A stretch of 64,000 nt of DNA, from positions 1-64,000 of the forward strand of contig CAITOF010000057.1 of the NCBI GenBank assembly GCA_903893945.1, read 5' to 3'. A model generated the notes under the pieces. That model saw nothing but the letters and a program-made list of their open reading frames with translations, was not told the DNA's origin and made no database searches. The first letter of the stretch is position 1. Each line of letters opens with the position of its first letter. The DNA is from an uncultured Oxalobacteraceae bacterium (GTDB lineage Bacteria > Pseudomonadota > Gammaproteobacteria > Burkholderiales > Burkholderiaceae_D). This document shows positions 1-9,162 of the stretch, one piece after another. The position numbers and the translations under genes were made by a program.

Positions 1-40
1 CTTAACAATTGCATTTATTGTAAGTGGCATTTCTTCGCTT

Positions 41-56
41 TGGCAGGTTTTTTGCT
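41..56 (+). promoter_or_regulatory. sigma54-type promoter (-24/-12) candidate
   Basis: The sequence TGGCAGGTTTTTTGCT has the GG (42-43) and GC (54-55) dinucleotides exactly 10 bases apart, as the sigma54 consensus TGGCACG-N4-TTGCW requires; only the C at position 46 differs. Transcription would begin near 66-68, about 15 bases before the kdsD ATG. A sigma70-like TATACT also lies at 70-75 but has no well-spaced -35. The T-run raises the chance of a coincidental match. The operon downstream encodes RpoN itself. Confidence 0.4.
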
Positions 57-82
57 TTCCGAATTCGTTTATACTCACGCTT

Positions 83-1111
83 ATGACGTCACCCACTCCA
101 AAACCTGCCCAGATTAACACGGTTAGCTTTGACCCTGTTCGCGCGCTGCAACTGGCGAGCGCGACACTGTCCATCGAAGCCGATGCCATACGCGAGCTGA
201 ATCTGAGACTGACGACTGATACCGATGGCAGTTTCGTCCACGCTGTCAGTTTATTGTTAAACTGCCAAGGGCGCGTGGTGGTATCCGGCATCGGCAAATC
301 CGGCCATATTGCGCGCAAGATTGCAGCCACCTTTGCTTCCACCGGCACGCCCGCGTTCTTTGTGCATGCCGCTGAAGCCGTGCATGGCGATCTGGGCATG
401 GTGACGGCCGATGATGTCTTCATTGCCATTTCATATTCTGGCGAGGCCCATGAACTGATCGCCGTGATGCCGCTGGTAAAACGCATGGGCACGCGCCTGA
501 TCGCCATTACCGGCAAACCCCAGTCCAGTCTGGCGCAATTGGCCGATGTCCATTTGAATGCCCATGTCGACAAGGAAGCCTGCCCGCTGAATCTCGCACC
601 GACGGCCAGCACCACGGTCACACTGGCCCTGGGTGATGCATTGGCCGTGGCGGTACTGGACGCCAGCGGGTTCCGTGAAGAAGATTTTGCCCGCTCGCAC
701 CCCGGCGGAGCACTCGGGCGGCGTTTGCTGACCCATGTGCGCGATGTCATGCGCAAGGGTCCGGCAGTGCCCCGTGTCAGCGCCGAATGCAGTCTGGCGA
801 CAGCACTGCTGGAAATAACAAAAAAAGGCATGGCCATGACTGCGATTGTCGACGCAAACGAGGTCCTGCTCGGTGTCTTTACCGATGGCGATTTGCGGCG
901 CCTGCTCGAGCAGCACCATAATTTTACCGACATCCGCATCGCGGATGTGATGCACAAGAACCCGCGCGTCATCGGTCCCGACAAACTGGCCGTTGAAGCA
1001 GTTAAAATGATGGAAACCTACCGTATCAATCAGCTTCTGGTGGCTGACCCCGACGGCAAACTGGTTGGCGCCCTGCACATTCACGACCTGACCAGTTCCA
1101 AGGTGATCTGA
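83..1111 (+). CDS. kdsD: Arabinose-5-phosphate isomerase (KdsD/KpsF family)
   Basis: Cytoplasmic enzyme converting D-ribulose 5-phosphate to D-arabinose 5-phosphate, the first step toward Kdo for lipid A core. The 342 residues hold an N-terminal sugar isomerase (SIS) domain (about 35-200) with GIGKSGHIARKIAATF and HAAEAVHGDLGM, then SHPGGALGRRLL leading into two CBS domains (about 215-335). Length matches the family. The ATG at 83 gives a complete N-terminus, though no strong ribosome site is visible. It overlaps kdsC by one base (TGATG) and heads a kdsD-kdsC-lptC-lptA-lptB-rpoN-hpf run, so Kdo synthesis and LPS export are co-expressed. Confidence 0.96.
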   Translation: MTSPTPKPAQINTVSFDPVRALQLASATLSIEADAIRELNLRLTTDTDGSFVHAVSLLLNCQGRVVVSGIGKSGHIARKIAATFASTGTPAFFVHAAEAVHGDLGMVTADDVFIAISYSGEAHELIAVMPLVKRMGTRLIAITGKPQSSLAQLADVHLNAHVDKEACPLNLAPTASTTVTLALGDALAVAVLDASGFREEDFARSHPGGALGRRLLTHVRDVMRKGPAVPRVSAECSLATALLEITKKGMAMTAIVDANEVLLGVFTDGDLRRLLEQHHNFTDIRIADVMHKNPRVIGPDKLAVEAVKMMETYRINQLLVADPDGKLVGALHIHDLTSSKVI

Positions 1112-1647
1112 TGAGCACCACGGACAGCACCGCACTACACAAGGCCGCGCAGGTGCGCGTCATGATCTTTGACGTGGATGGTGTACTCACTGACGGTAAA
1201 ATGCAGTACAGCGCCGAAGGTGAAGCGTTAAAGAGTTTTTTCGTGCACGACGGTCTCGGTATCCAGCTGTTGCATAAAATGGGGATTGCAACGGCAATCA
1301 TCAGTGCGCGCCAGACCCCGATTGTGACCAAGCGCGCCGCTGATCTCGGCATTACCCATGTCTATCAGGGCAATCACGACAAGCGCATCACGTTTGCCCA
1401 GCTGCTGGCAGACACGGGAGTCAGCGCCAACGCCTGCGGTTTTATCGGCGACGACATCATTGACCTGCCGCTTTTTTCCAGGGTCGGATTCGCCGTCAGC
1501 GTGCCCAATGGTCACCCGGAAGCGATCCGCCGTGCCGATTACGTGACACAAGCCCATGGCGGCGCTGGTGCGGTTCGTGAAATATGTGACTTTATTCTGC
1601 GCGCACAGAACAAATATGATGCGGCACTTGCCCCGTATTTAGAATGA
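1111..1647 (+). CDS. kdsC: 3-deoxy-D-manno-octulosonate 8-phosphate phosphatase
   Basis: HAD-superfamily phosphatase that removes phosphate from Kdo 8-phosphate. Visible HAD motifs: FDVDGVLTDG near residue 20 (nucleophile Asp and general acid Asp), IISAR near 66 (motif II), and GFIGDDIIDLPLF near 113 (motif IV acidic pair). At 178 residues with no cap domain it has the usual size of the tetrameric KdsC family. Start and stop both overlap neighbours (TGATG with kdsD, ATGA with lptC), which points to translational coupling. Confidence 0.96.
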   Translation: MSTTDSTALHKAAQVRVMIFDVDGVLTDGKMQYSAEGEALKSFFVHDGLGIQLLHKMGIATAIISARQTPIVTKRAADLGITHVYQGNHDKRITFAQLLADTGVSANACGFIGDDIIDLPLFSRVGFAVSVPNGHPEAIRRADYVTQAHGGAGAVREICDFILRAQNKYDAALAPYLE

Positions 1648-2267
1648 AACTAAATGTCCTGTTTTCGGCCAATAATTTACGGCTATGGCTGCTGGTCCTG
1701 CTGGCCGGACTGGCCGCATTGGCCAGTTACTGGGTGCTTGAAATTGTACGCAGCCATAACCCGGGTGATGCGCAGGCGGTTCGCACCCGGCTCGACTACT
1801 GGGTGGAAAATTTCAATTTCATAAAAATGCTGCCCGGCGGACAATTTGATTACAGACTGGTGGGAACCAAATTGATTCATTACCCCAACGATGATCACGC
1901 CGACGTCACGTTACCGGTCATGACCAACCTCAACCCGGACCGTCTGCCCCTTACGGTCAGGTCTGAGCGCGGCGTTGTCAAAAATATTGCCGATCAGCCA
2001 AATAATGAGATTCATCTCTACGAAAAAGTGGTGATGAATCGCCCCAAGACGGACAAGACCGAACACTTGCAGTTGAACACGGAATACCTGCTCGCTTACC
2101 CCGACAAACACACCATGCAAACCGACCTGCCCGTTGAAATTCTCAACGGCGACACCGTCACGACCGGGATAGGCATGAAAGCCAACAATGACACGCAGCA
2201 AATGGAAATTCTGAGCGATGTCTACAGTATCATTCCTCCACGCAACGACCACAAGCCGAACAAATAA
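1644..2267 (+). CDS. lptC: LPS export ABC transporter periplasmic protein LptC
   Basis: Bitopic inner-membrane component of the Lpt bridge that accepts LPS from the LptB2FG transporter and passes it to LptA. The 207 residues show a short cytoplasmic start, one membrane helix (about 11-31, LWLLVLLAGLAALASYWVL) and a periplasmic beta-jellyroll-like region. Sequence is weakly conserved, as usual for LptC; identity rests on topology, size and position between kdsC and lptA. The ATG overlaps the kdsC stop (ATGA), and lptA follows after two bases. Confidence 0.92.
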   Translation: MKLNVLFSANNLRLWLLVLLAGLAALASYWVLEIVRSHNPGDAQAVRTRLDYWVENFNFIKMLPGGQFDYRLVGTKLIHYPNDDHADVTLPVMTNLNPDRLPLTVRSERGVVKNIADQPNNEIHLYEKVVMNRPKTDKTEHLQLNTEYLLAYPDKHTMQTDLPVEILNGDTVTTGIGMKANNDTQQMEILSDVYSIIPPRNDHKPNK

Positions 2268-2269
2268 CC

Positions 2270-2962
2270 ATGACAAAATATCTCATTCTGCTTTTTTTTC
2301 TGTGCGTCGGCACTGCCCATGCGGAAAAGGCCGACAGTCAACAACCGCTGCGCATCTGGGCCGACACGCAAACCTACGATGGCAATAAAAAAATAACGGT
2401 CTATACCGGGACTGTACACATGATAAAGGGCACCCTGATCATCAATGCCGACCGCATGGTCGTCGTCGAAGATGCCAACGGCGGAAAAATCGGCACGCTA
2501 TTCAGTAATCCGGGCAAGCTGGTCACGTATCGGCAGAAGCGCGATGGCGGCCCCGATCTGTGGGCCGAAGGTGAAGCCGACAAGGTGGTCTACGACGACA
2601 CGCTGGAGCTGATCAAACTGTTCAAGAACGGTCATCTGACGCTGCTGGACGGAAAGAAGCGTACCCACGAAAGCTCGGGCATCTATATTTCGTATGACAG
2701 CCGCACTGATTACATGCAGGTACACAATACCCTGGAAGGTGTGAGCATACCTGGCGCGGGATATACCAATGCCATTATCTACCCGGCCGACGACAAACCA
2801 AAACCGGATGCCCGGTCTTCAACGAAAACAGAGTCAAAAACAGGTTCCAGGGCAGAATCTGTCCCCGACGAGGCGGGCGACTCCCGAGCCACCGTCAAAA
2901 ACGTGACCAACAGGGACTCCGCCACCACACAACCCGCGGCCAGCGAGAACCTCCATGAATAG
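2270..2962 (+). CDS. lptA: LPS transport periplasmic protein LptA
   Basis: Periplasmic OstA-fold protein forming the bridge that carries LPS to the outer-membrane LptDE complex. A signal peptide ([18 protein letters not shown]) is followed by a beta-rich region ([44 protein letters not shown]) typical of the family. At 230 residues it is longer than the enterobacterial protein: the extra part is a hydrophilic, probably disordered tail from about 180 to the end, rich in Lys, Ser, Thr and Glu. The stop overlaps the lptB start by 8 bases. Confidence 0.94.
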   Translation: MTKYLILLFFLCVGTAHAEKADSQQPLRIWADTQTYDGNKKITVYTGTVHMIKGTLIINADRMVVVEDANGGKIGTLFSNPGKLVTYRQKRDGGPDLWAEGEADKVVYDDTLELIKLFKNGHLTLLDGKKRTHESSGIYISYDSRTDYMQVHNTLEGVSIPGAGYTNAIIYPADDKPKPDARSSTKTESKTGSRAESVPDEAGDSRATVKNVTNRDSATTQPAASENLHE

Positions 2963-3698
2963 CCATCTCCAGGTTCAGGGACTGCAGAAGCATTACGGCT
3001 CGCGTCAGGTCGTCAGCAACGTGTCGATTGATGTCAAAAGTGGTGAAGTGGTCGGGTTGCTGGGCCCGAACGGCGCTGGCAAAACCACGTCGTTTTACAT
3101 GATAGTCGGACTGGTTCCGTCTGACGCCGGTCTGATCAAACTCAATGAAGTCGATATCAGTCATTTGCCGATCCACAAACGCGCCACGCTTGGCCTTTCG
3201 TATTTGCCGCAGGAAGCATCGGTGTTCCGAAAATTGTCGGTTGAGGACAACATCCGCGCCGTACTGGAATTGCAGCGCGACGATAAGGGCATGGCACTTG
3301 ACAGATCAGCGATTGATCAGCGACTGAATGCCCTGCTGGGTGAATTGCAGATTGAAAAAATTCGTGAAAACATGGCACTGTCGTTATCCGGTGGCGAACG
3401 GCGCCGCGTCGAAATTGCACGGGCACTGGCCACCAACCCGCGGTTTGTGTTACTGGACGAACCCTTTGCCGGCGTTGATCCGATTGCCGTGATCGAGATA
3501 CAGCGTATCGTGCGATTCCTGAAAGAGCGCCATATCGGCGTATTGATCACCGACCACAACGTGCGCGAAACGCTGGGTATCTGTGACCGCGCCTACATCA
3601 TCAATCAGGGTATGGTACTGGCCAGCGGTCATCCGGAAGAGATCATCACCAATGAATCAGTGCGTCGCGTCTATCTTGGCGACCACTTCCGCATGTAA
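2955..3698 (+). CDS. lptB: LPS export ABC transporter ATP-binding protein LptB
   Basis: Cytoplasmic ATPase that powers LPS extraction by LptFG. The motifs are complete: Walker [13 protein letters not shown]-loop region YLPQEASVF, signature [15 protein letters not shown], Walker [14 protein letters not shown] and switch His in LITDHNVRE. Length (247) is typical. The preceding lptA overlaps its start by 8 bases; rpoN begins 12 bases after its stop, the conserved lptB-rpoN arrangement of proteobacteria. lptF and lptG are not in the window. Confidence 0.97.
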   Translation: MNSHLQVQGLQKHYGSRQVVSNVSIDVKSGEVVGLLGPNGAGKTTSFYMIVGLVPSDAGLIKLNEVDISHLPIHKRATLGLSYLPQEASVFRKLSVEDNIRAVLELQRDDKGMALDRSAIDQRLNALLGELQIEKIRENMALSLSGGERRRVEIARALATNPRFVLLDEPFAGVDPIAVIEIQRIVRFLKERHIGVLITDHNVRETLGICDRAYIINQGMVLASGHPEEIITNESVRRVYLGDHFRM

Positions 3699-3710
3699 CC
3701 ATCCCCGATA

Positions 3711-5210
3711 ATGAAACAGGGCCTGCAGCTACGCACCTCCCAACACCTGGCACTGACACCGCAGCTCCAGCAGTCGATCCGTCTGCTGCAACTTTCCACG
3801 CTTGAACTACACCAGGAACTGGAACAGATCATCAACGACAATCCCCTGCTGGAACGGCTCGATGACCCGATGGATCTGGCGGTCCGGTTATTGCCGGACG
3901 GCGCGTTAACATCGCAGAATGACTACGGCAGCACGAGCGATAACCCGCCCACCACCCTGTCCGGTCATACCGGCAGCAGCAGTGACGATGAAGGTAACGA
4001 GCGCGATTCAGAGGGTGAGAATTCCGACTACGGGTCCGATCAGCAGGACGATTCCCTGAATTGGGCCGAAGCCAAGCGCGCCAATAACAATCCGGAGGAC
4101 GACGACGGCCGGCCACAACTGGAAATTGTCGAACAGAGTCTGCGCGAATATTTGCTGGATCAGGCCAAACTCTGCACACGCACTGAACGCGATGCCGCCT
4201 TGCTCAGCATACTGATCGAAGCCCTCGACGACAACGGCTATCTGGATGAGTCGCTGGACCAGATCAACGCTGCGTTACCCGCTGAATTGGGCATTGAACT
4301 GGACGATCTGGTTTTCGCACTTAACCTGCTGCAAAGTCTTGAGCCGGCCGGCGTCGGCGCTCGCAATCCCAGTGAGTGTCTGGCGTTGCAGATCAAACGG
4401 TTCCCGCACGTCGCGCTGGTGACACGACGCCTGGCGCTCACCATTGTGCAGGATTTTCTGCCGCAGTTCGCACAACGTGATTTCGGCAAAATCAAAAAGG
4501 CTCTCGATTGCGATGATCAGGACTTGCGCGAGGCACAGGAGGTCATCCGGCTCTGCGAACCGCATCCCGGAAACGGTTTTAACAAGGATCGCGTTGATTT
4601 TGTGGCACCGGATGTCATCGTCAGTAAAGGCAGGTCGGGTTGGCTGGTTCAGTTGAATCAGGACGTCATGCCAAAATTGCAAATTAATTCGATGTATGTC
4701 AACTTATTGCGGCAAAACAAGAGTAGCGCCTCGCTGCAGACACAGCTCCAGGAAGCCCGCTGGCTGATTAAAAATATGCGACAACGATTCGACACGATCT
4801 TGCGCGTTTCCGAGGCCATAGTAGAAAGGCAACGCAACTTTTTTACCCATGGTGCAGTTGCCATGCGTCCACTTGTTTTGCGTGAAATTGCTGATACACT
4901 GGGTTTACATGAGAGTACAATTTCTCGTGTGACCACTCAAAAATACATGCTGACCCCGCATGGTATGTATGAGCTGAAATATTTCTTCGGTAGCCACGTT
5001 GCAACGGAAGCAGGGGGTGAAGCGTCTTCCACAGCAATCCGGGCGCTAATCAAGCAACTGATCGGAGCAGAAAACCAGACCAATCCCCTCTCAGATAGTA
5101 AAATAGCAAGCATGCTGGGAGAACAGGGCATGGTTATTGCGCGACGGACTGTCGCCAAATACCGCGAAGCTCTGAAGATTCCCCCGGTTAATTTGCGTAA
5201 AACTTTGTAA
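3711..5210 (+). CDS. rpoN: RNA polymerase sigma-54 factor
   Basis: Alternative sigma factor that needs AAA+ activators and reads -24/-12 promoters. Region I is the Gln/Leu-rich N-terminus (LQLRTSQHLALTPQLQQSI, about 5-50). Region II is strongly acidic (about 60-125, with DDEGNERDSEGE). Then come the core-binding region, a helix-turn-helix (LHESTISRVTTQKYM, about 400) and the RpoN box ARRTVAKYREAL near residue 480. All parts are intact in 499 residues. It lies between lptB and hpf, as in many proteobacteria. The sigma54-like site at 41-56 raises the possibility of self-activation. Confidence 0.97.
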   Translation: MKQGLQLRTSQHLALTPQLQQSIRLLQLSTLELHQELEQIINDNPLLERLDDPMDLAVRLLPDGALTSQNDYGSTSDNPPTTLSGHTGSSSDDEGNERDSEGENSDYGSDQQDDSLNWAEAKRANNNPEDDDGRPQLEIVEQSLREYLLDQAKLCTRTERDAALLSILIEALDDNGYLDESLDQINAALPAELGIELDDLVFALNLLQSLEPAGVGARNPSECLALQIKRFPHVALVTRRLALTIVQDFLPQFAQRDFGKIKKALDCDDQDLREAQEVIRLCEPHPGNGFNKDRVDFVAPDVIVSKGRSGWLVQLNQDVMPKLQINSMYVNLLRQNKSSASLQTQLQEARWLIKNMRQRFDTILRVSEAIVERQRNFFTHGAVAMRPLVLREIADTLGLHESTISRVTTQKYMLTPHGMYELKYFFGSHVATEAGGEASSTAIRALIKQLIGAENQTNPLSDSKIASMLGEQGMVIARRTVAKYREALKIPPVNLRKTL

Positions 5211-5309
5211 CTCTACGCTTGTTCTTTCGCAATACATTGTTAAATTGTGATGGTACAGTTAAAACAGAACCAGACAATTCTGACAAGCATTACAACAATA
5301 GGAGCGCTT

Positions 5310-5696
5310 ATGAATATCACCATCAGTGGACATCACCTCGAAGTAACTCCCGCAATTCGTGAACACATTCAAAGTAAGCTGGAGCGTATCATGCGCCACT
5401 TCGATCAGGTCATTGATATCACCGTTACCATTACCGTAGACAAACTAAAAGAAAAGGAAAAACGTCATAAAGCGGACATTAATCTGCATGTCCCGGGCAA
5501 GGACATCCACGTTGAAAGCGTAGCGCAGGATCTGTACGCCGCCATTGACTTGCTGATGGACAAACTGGACCGCCAGGTCATCAAACACAAAGACAAAATA
5601 CAAGACCATAAACACGACCCCGTGAAACACCTGCCGCAGAATCTGGGCATGGCGGATACCGATGAAGGCTCACTGAGCTCATTTGCCAGCGCCTGA
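5310..5696 (+). CDS. hpf: Ribosome hibernation-promoting factor (HPF/YfiA family)
   Basis: Small protein that binds the 30S decoding site and puts ribosomes into a dormant state. The start is the ATG at 5310 behind GGAG; upstream in-frame starts have no ribosome site. The 128 residues begin MNITISGHHLEVTPAIREHI, the typical beta-alpha opening, and contain KEKEKRHKADINLHVPGKDI. The usual fold ends near residue 100; the remainder is a short His/Lys-rich stretch and a polar tail, so this is a short-type HPF without the dimerising C-terminal domain. It follows rpoN by about 100 bases and is closed by the terminator at 5718. Confidence 0.93.
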   Translation: MNITISGHHLEVTPAIREHIQSKLERIMRHFDQVIDITVTITVDKLKEKEKRHKADINLHVPGKDIHVESVAQDLYAAIDLLMDKLDRQVIKHKDKIQDHKHDPVKHLPQNLGMADTDEGSLSSFASA

Positions 5697-5717
5697 CCAT
5701 CGACGCCTTCCCCCATG

Positions 5718-5739
5718 AGGACGCGTGAGCGTCCTTTTT
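5718..5739 (+). terminator. Intrinsic terminator after hpf
   Basis: A perfect 7-base-pair stem, AGGACGC / GCGTCCT, with a GTGA loop is followed directly by TTTT. It sits 22 bases after the hpf stop and before the hydrolase gene at 5805, so it probably ends the kdsD-to-hpf transcript. Confidence 0.85.
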
Positions 5740-5804
5740 AATTTTCCTGATTCACTTTTGTCCTTTTTCCACGTTCCTTTTATCCACGACTTTTATTCAT
5801 ACTC

Positions 5805-6899
5805 ATGACGGACTTCATCAAAACTCGCGTGCAGAACCAGATCGGATTCATCACCCTGGATCGCCCAAAAACCCTGAATTCACTGTCGCTCGACATGATA
5901 CGCGAGCTGACCCGGACATTGCGCGACTGGCGCGACAACCCCGGCGTCAGCGCGGTATTTATTTACAGCAGCCAGGAACGCGCATTTTGCGCCGGCGGAG
6001 ACATCCGTTTTTTTTACGACGTCGGAACCTCCACGACCCAGGGTGACAGTGCCCTGCTGGAAGATTTTTTCACTGAAGAATATGCGCTGAATTATCTGAT
6101 ACATTTTTATTCCAAACCGTATATCGCGTTAATGAACGGGGTAGTGATGGGCGGTGGCATGGGCATCGCCCAGTCCGGTACGGATAACGGGCTGCGCATC
6201 GTTACTGAACGCACAAAAATGGCCATGCCGGAAGTTAACATCGGTTTATTTCCTGACGTGGGTGGCGGTTATTTCCTGTCACGATGTGACGGCGAAATCG
6301 GCACTTACCTGGGCCTGTCCGGCGAGGTCATTACGGCCGCCGACGCCCTGTATGCAAAATTGGCCGATGTCTATTTACCCACCGAACAGATTCCGGCGCT
6401 GATGCATTTACTTGAAACAGGCACGGACAGGAACCTGAATGACGCCATCCGCCAATTCGCGCAGCCGTTCCAGTCGCAGGTTGGCGCAAGCACACTCGCC
6501 GGGCATCGCCAACTGATCGACCGGCATTTTTCGCACGAGTCGGTGCACGCTATCAGCAAGGCACTGCAGAGCGACAATTCCGACGACGCGGCATTTGCGC
6601 ACCAGACGTATTCGGTTATGCAAACCCGTTCGCCTTTATTAATGTGCGTGACACTGGAGCAGCTTCGGCGCAGCAGAGATCTGGGCGTGGCCGATTGCCT
6701 GCGTCTGGAACGGACCCTGGTCAGACACTGCTTCAAACACGGTGAAGTACTGGAAGGAATTCGGGCGCTGGTGATCGACAAGAATACCAAACCGCGTTGG
6801 AATCCGGCCACCCTGGACGAGGTTCGTACTGAACTGGTACAGTCCTTTTTTGTTGCTGTGTGGCCCGACTATGCGCATCCGCTACGCGACCTGACGTAG
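5805..6899 (+). CDS. 3-hydroxyisobutyryl-CoA hydrolase-like (crotonase superfamily)
   Basis: Crotonase-fold enzyme, probably hydrolysing 3-hydroxyisobutyryl-CoA or a related beta-hydroxyacyl-CoA in valine or propionate metabolism. Motifs seen: LDRPKTLNSLSLDM near the N-terminus, AFCAGGDIRFFYD (first oxyanion-hole loop), NGVVMGGGMGIA (second) and MPEVNIGLFPDVGGGYFLSR, which carries the Glu and Asp characteristic of the hydrolase subgroup. At 364 residues it is longer than ordinary enoyl-CoA hydratases (about 260), as expected for this subgroup. It stands alone between a terminator and an unrelated gene, so the substrate cannot be read from context. Confidence 0.85.
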   Translation: MTDFIKTRVQNQIGFITLDRPKTLNSLSLDMIRELTRTLRDWRDNPGVSAVFIYSSQERAFCAGGDIRFFYDVGTSTTQGDSALLEDFFTEEYALNYLIHFYSKPYIALMNGVVMGGGMGIAQSGTDNGLRIVTERTKMAMPEVNIGLFPDVGGGYFLSRCDGEIGTYLGLSGEVITAADALYAKLADVYLPTEQIPALMHLLETGTDRNLNDAIRQFAQPFQSQVGASTLAGHRQLIDRHFSHESVHAISKALQSDNSDDAAFAHQTYSVMQTRSPLLMCVTLEQLRRSRDLGVADCLRLERTLVRHCFKHGEVLEGIRALVIDKNTKPRWNPATLDEVRTELVQSFFVAVWPDYAHPLRDLT

Positions 6900-7145
6900 A
6901 GATGCCGGGCGACGATTCAGAAAACATCAGGCAAGGAGCAGGATTCTGGCTCCGTCAGCACCGACAACGTCTGTTGTTGTACACGGGAAACTTTGCAAGT
7001 TTCAGGGCGGCCTGTCAACCCGGTCTCGCAGCAAGGAGTTAACTTAACCATGGCATGTCAATGAATGCTCCCGATCGCAAAATCGATGGTCTGCTTGCGT
7101 GATAGAATCAACCCATGTCGCGTTGTACCCAAAGAAAGAAATATC

Positions 7146-7946
7146 ATGAAAAAAATGACCGCCGCTTTATTGCTTGTTGCCTCAACCGCGTTGTGTCCGC
7201 TCGTATCCGAAGCGGGCGCCTTCATTTCAGTCGACATTGCGCCACCTGCATTACCGCTGTATGCGCAACCGCCGATTCCCGGCGATGGCTATATCTGGAC
7301 GCCGGGATTCTGGTCGTGGAATGCCAATGACGGTGATTATTACTGGGTGCCAGGCACCTGGGTACTGGCGCCTTATGTGGGCGCCCTCTGGACCCCCGGT
7401 TATTGGGGATGGTTCAATGGCCGTTACCAGTGGCATGGCGGTTATTGGGGCACGCACATCGGTTATTACGGCGGCGTGAATTATGGCTATGGCTATGGCG
7501 GTGTCGGCTATCAGGGTGGGCACTGGGATCATGGTTTTTTTAATTACAACCGCAGCGTCAACAATGTGACCAACATCCGTAATGTCCACGTGTATAACGC
7601 CCATGTCACTTACGCCAACAATACCCGCGTCAGCTACAGTGGTGGTCAGGGCGGTGTGCGCATGGAACAGACCCGCTCGGAAGAAATCATTTCGAACATG
7701 CCTCACCATGAACAGACCGAACCTCAGGCACACCATGAATCCGCCTCGCTCGGCAGTCAGCCGCAACGGGCTTCGTATAACCATGGTATGCCTGCCATTG
7801 CAGCGACGCCGGAGCCAGGCAAATTCAATTCACCGTATGTGAGCGCAGCCAGACCCCAATCGGCACCGCGGTCAATGGGCCATCAGAGCGCACCCCGTAC
7901 TCCATCACACGGTGGTGGCTCGCATGGGTCTGAACATCGTCGTTGA
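7146..7946 (+). CDS. Secreted YXWGXW-repeat protein
   Basis: Exported protein of unknown function. The ATG at 7146 (behind AAAGAAAG) gives a signal peptide MKKMTAALLLVASTALCPL...SEAGA. Residues about 35-115 hold four Trp/Gly/Tyr repeats of the YXWGXW type (GYIWTPGFWSW, YYWVPGTWVL, ALWTPGYWGW, YQWHGGYWG), then a Gly/Tyr-rich stretch (GVNYGYGYGGVGYQGG) and a His-, Ser- and Pro-rich tail that looks disordered. Family members are common in beta- and gammaproteobacteria, mostly uncharacterised, possibly envelope-associated. No operon partner is visible. Confidence 0.8.
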   Translation: MKKMTAALLLVASTALCPLVSEAGAFISVDIAPPALPLYAQPPIPGDGYIWTPGFWSWNANDGDYYWVPGTWVLAPYVGALWTPGYWGWFNGRYQWHGGYWGTHIGYYGGVNYGYGYGGVGYQGGHWDHGFFNYNRSVNNVTNIRNVHVYNAHVTYANNTRVSYSGGQGGVRMEQTRSEEIISNMPHHEQTEPQAHHESASLGSQPQRASYNHGMPAIAATPEPGKFNSPYVSAARPQSAPRSMGHQSAPRTPSHGGGSHGSEHRR

Positions 7947-7962
7947 GGTGTAAGTTCGGGTC

Positions 7963-7987
7963 GGGTCCGGCATACCGGGCTGGACCC
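7963..7987. repeat. Inverted repeat between convergent genes
   Basis: GGGTCC (7963-7968) pairs with GGACCC (7982-7987), with a short inner GG/CC pairing in the loop. It lies between the stops of the YXWGXW gene and the dGTPase gene. There is no T-run on either strand, so it is not a classical intrinsic terminator, although it could stabilise both 3' ends. Confidence 0.35.
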
Positions 7988-8013
7988 GGGTCAAACTCAG
8001 GCGAGCGATCGCT

Positions 8014-9162
8014 TCAGATATCGTCTACATAAAACAATCGCCGGTATTCACGCATCGCGTAACGATCCGTCATGCCGGCAATATAATCGGCCACCTTGCG
8101 TGCCTGCCTGGCCTCATTATCCGGAACCAGATAATCCGGCGGTAACAAATCAGGTTCTTTCATGAAGAGCGCGAACAGTTCATGGACGCAGCGACGTGCC
8201 TTGCTCGTCATGCGTTGCACCTGGTAATGCCGGTACAGGTTTGTGTGCAGGCACTGTTTGAGTTCTGTCGCATCGGCGCGCACTTTGTCCGAGAATGCGA
8301 TCAGCACCGGGGCATTTCTGACCTCATCGATATGCCGCGGCTGCTGGGCCCTGATCAGTTTTTCGGACGTGGTGACCAGATCCAGTATCAGCGCGTTGAT
8401 CATCCGGCGTACGGTCTCGGCAATGGCACGTCGTCCCATCAGGCCGGGAAATGCCTGTTCCACCAGCGCCCGGTTTTCTCCGTACAGCGTGACTTCCATC
8501 AACTGCGATTCGGTTAGCAGTCCGGAACGCAGGCCGTCATCCACATCGTGATTATTGTAGGCAATTTCATCGGCCAGATTGGCGAGCTGCGCTTCCAGAC
8601 TCGGTTGCTTCCGATCAATGAAACGTTGTCCGATTTCGCCCAGCAGCTGGGCATTTTTTATGGAACAATGTTTCAGGATGCCTTCGCGGGTTTCGAAGGT
8701 CAGATTCAGGCCGTCAAAATTGCCATAACGTTCTTCCAGCACGTCGACAACCCGCAGACTCTGCAGATTGTGTTCAAAGCCCCCGTATGGCTGCATGCAC
8801 AGATTAAGGGCGTCCTGGCCGGCGTGACCAAACGGAGTGTGCCCCAGATCATGCGCTAACGATATGGCTTCAACCAGGTCTTCGTTGAGTCTCAGGTTGC
8901 GTGCAATGGAACGGGCAATCTGGGCCACTTCAATACTGTGGGTCAGCCGGGTCCGAAACAGATCACCCTCATGATTCACAAAGACCTGGGTTTTATACTC
9001 AAGTCGCCGAAACGCCGAACAGTGGATGATGCGATCCCGGTCACGCCCGTATTCGGTGCGTGATTTGGCGGCGGGTTCCGTATGGACACGTTTTGCGCTG
9101 GCCGTATCCTGTGCCGCGTAGGGTGCCAGCGACTGCAGGTGATTGGGGGTTGGGTGGGTCAT
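8014..9162 (-). CDS. dGTP triphosphohydrolase-like HD-domain protein
   Basis: Cytoplasmic metal-dependent phosphohydrolase of the dGTPase-like family, which splits dNTPs to deoxynucleosides and triphosphate. The HD residues are intact: the first His in [17 protein letters not shown] and the His-Asp in [17 protein letters not shown], with the third acidic ligand in the NNHDVDDG region. At 382 residues it matches the shorter dGTPase-like class rather than enterobacterial Dgt (about 505). The ATG at 9162 overlaps the aroKB stop (ATGA), so it is the last gene of the pil-aro transcript. Confidence 0.92.
   Translation of the reverse strand: MTHPTPNHLQSLAPYAAQDTASAKRVHTEPAAKSRTEYGRDRDRIIHCSAFRRLEYKTQVFVNHEGDLFRTRLTHSIEVAQIARSIARNLRLNEDLVEAISLAHDLGHTPFGHAGQDALNLCMQPYGGFEHNLQSLRVVDVLEERYGNFDGLNLTFETREGILKHCSIKNAQLLGEIGQRFIDRKQPSLEAQLANLADEIAYNNHDVDDGLRSGLLTESQLMEVTLYGENRALVEQAFPGLMGRRAIAETVRRMINALILDLVTTSEKLIRAQQPRHIDEVRNAPVLIAFSDKVRADATELKQCLHTNLYRHYQVQRMTSKARRCVHELFALFMKEPDLLPPDYLVPDNEARQARKVADYIAGMTDRYAMREYRRLFYVDDI

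Noticed and set aside
6943-6975. Hairpin-like GGAGC...GCTCC after the hydrolase gene as a terminator
   Set aside because: Only five base pairs with a nine-base loop and no T-run.
7485-7530. GGCTATGGCTATGGCGGTG repeats as a DNA-level element
   Set aside because: They encode the Gly/Tyr-rich stretch of the YXWGXW protein, which explains the repetition.
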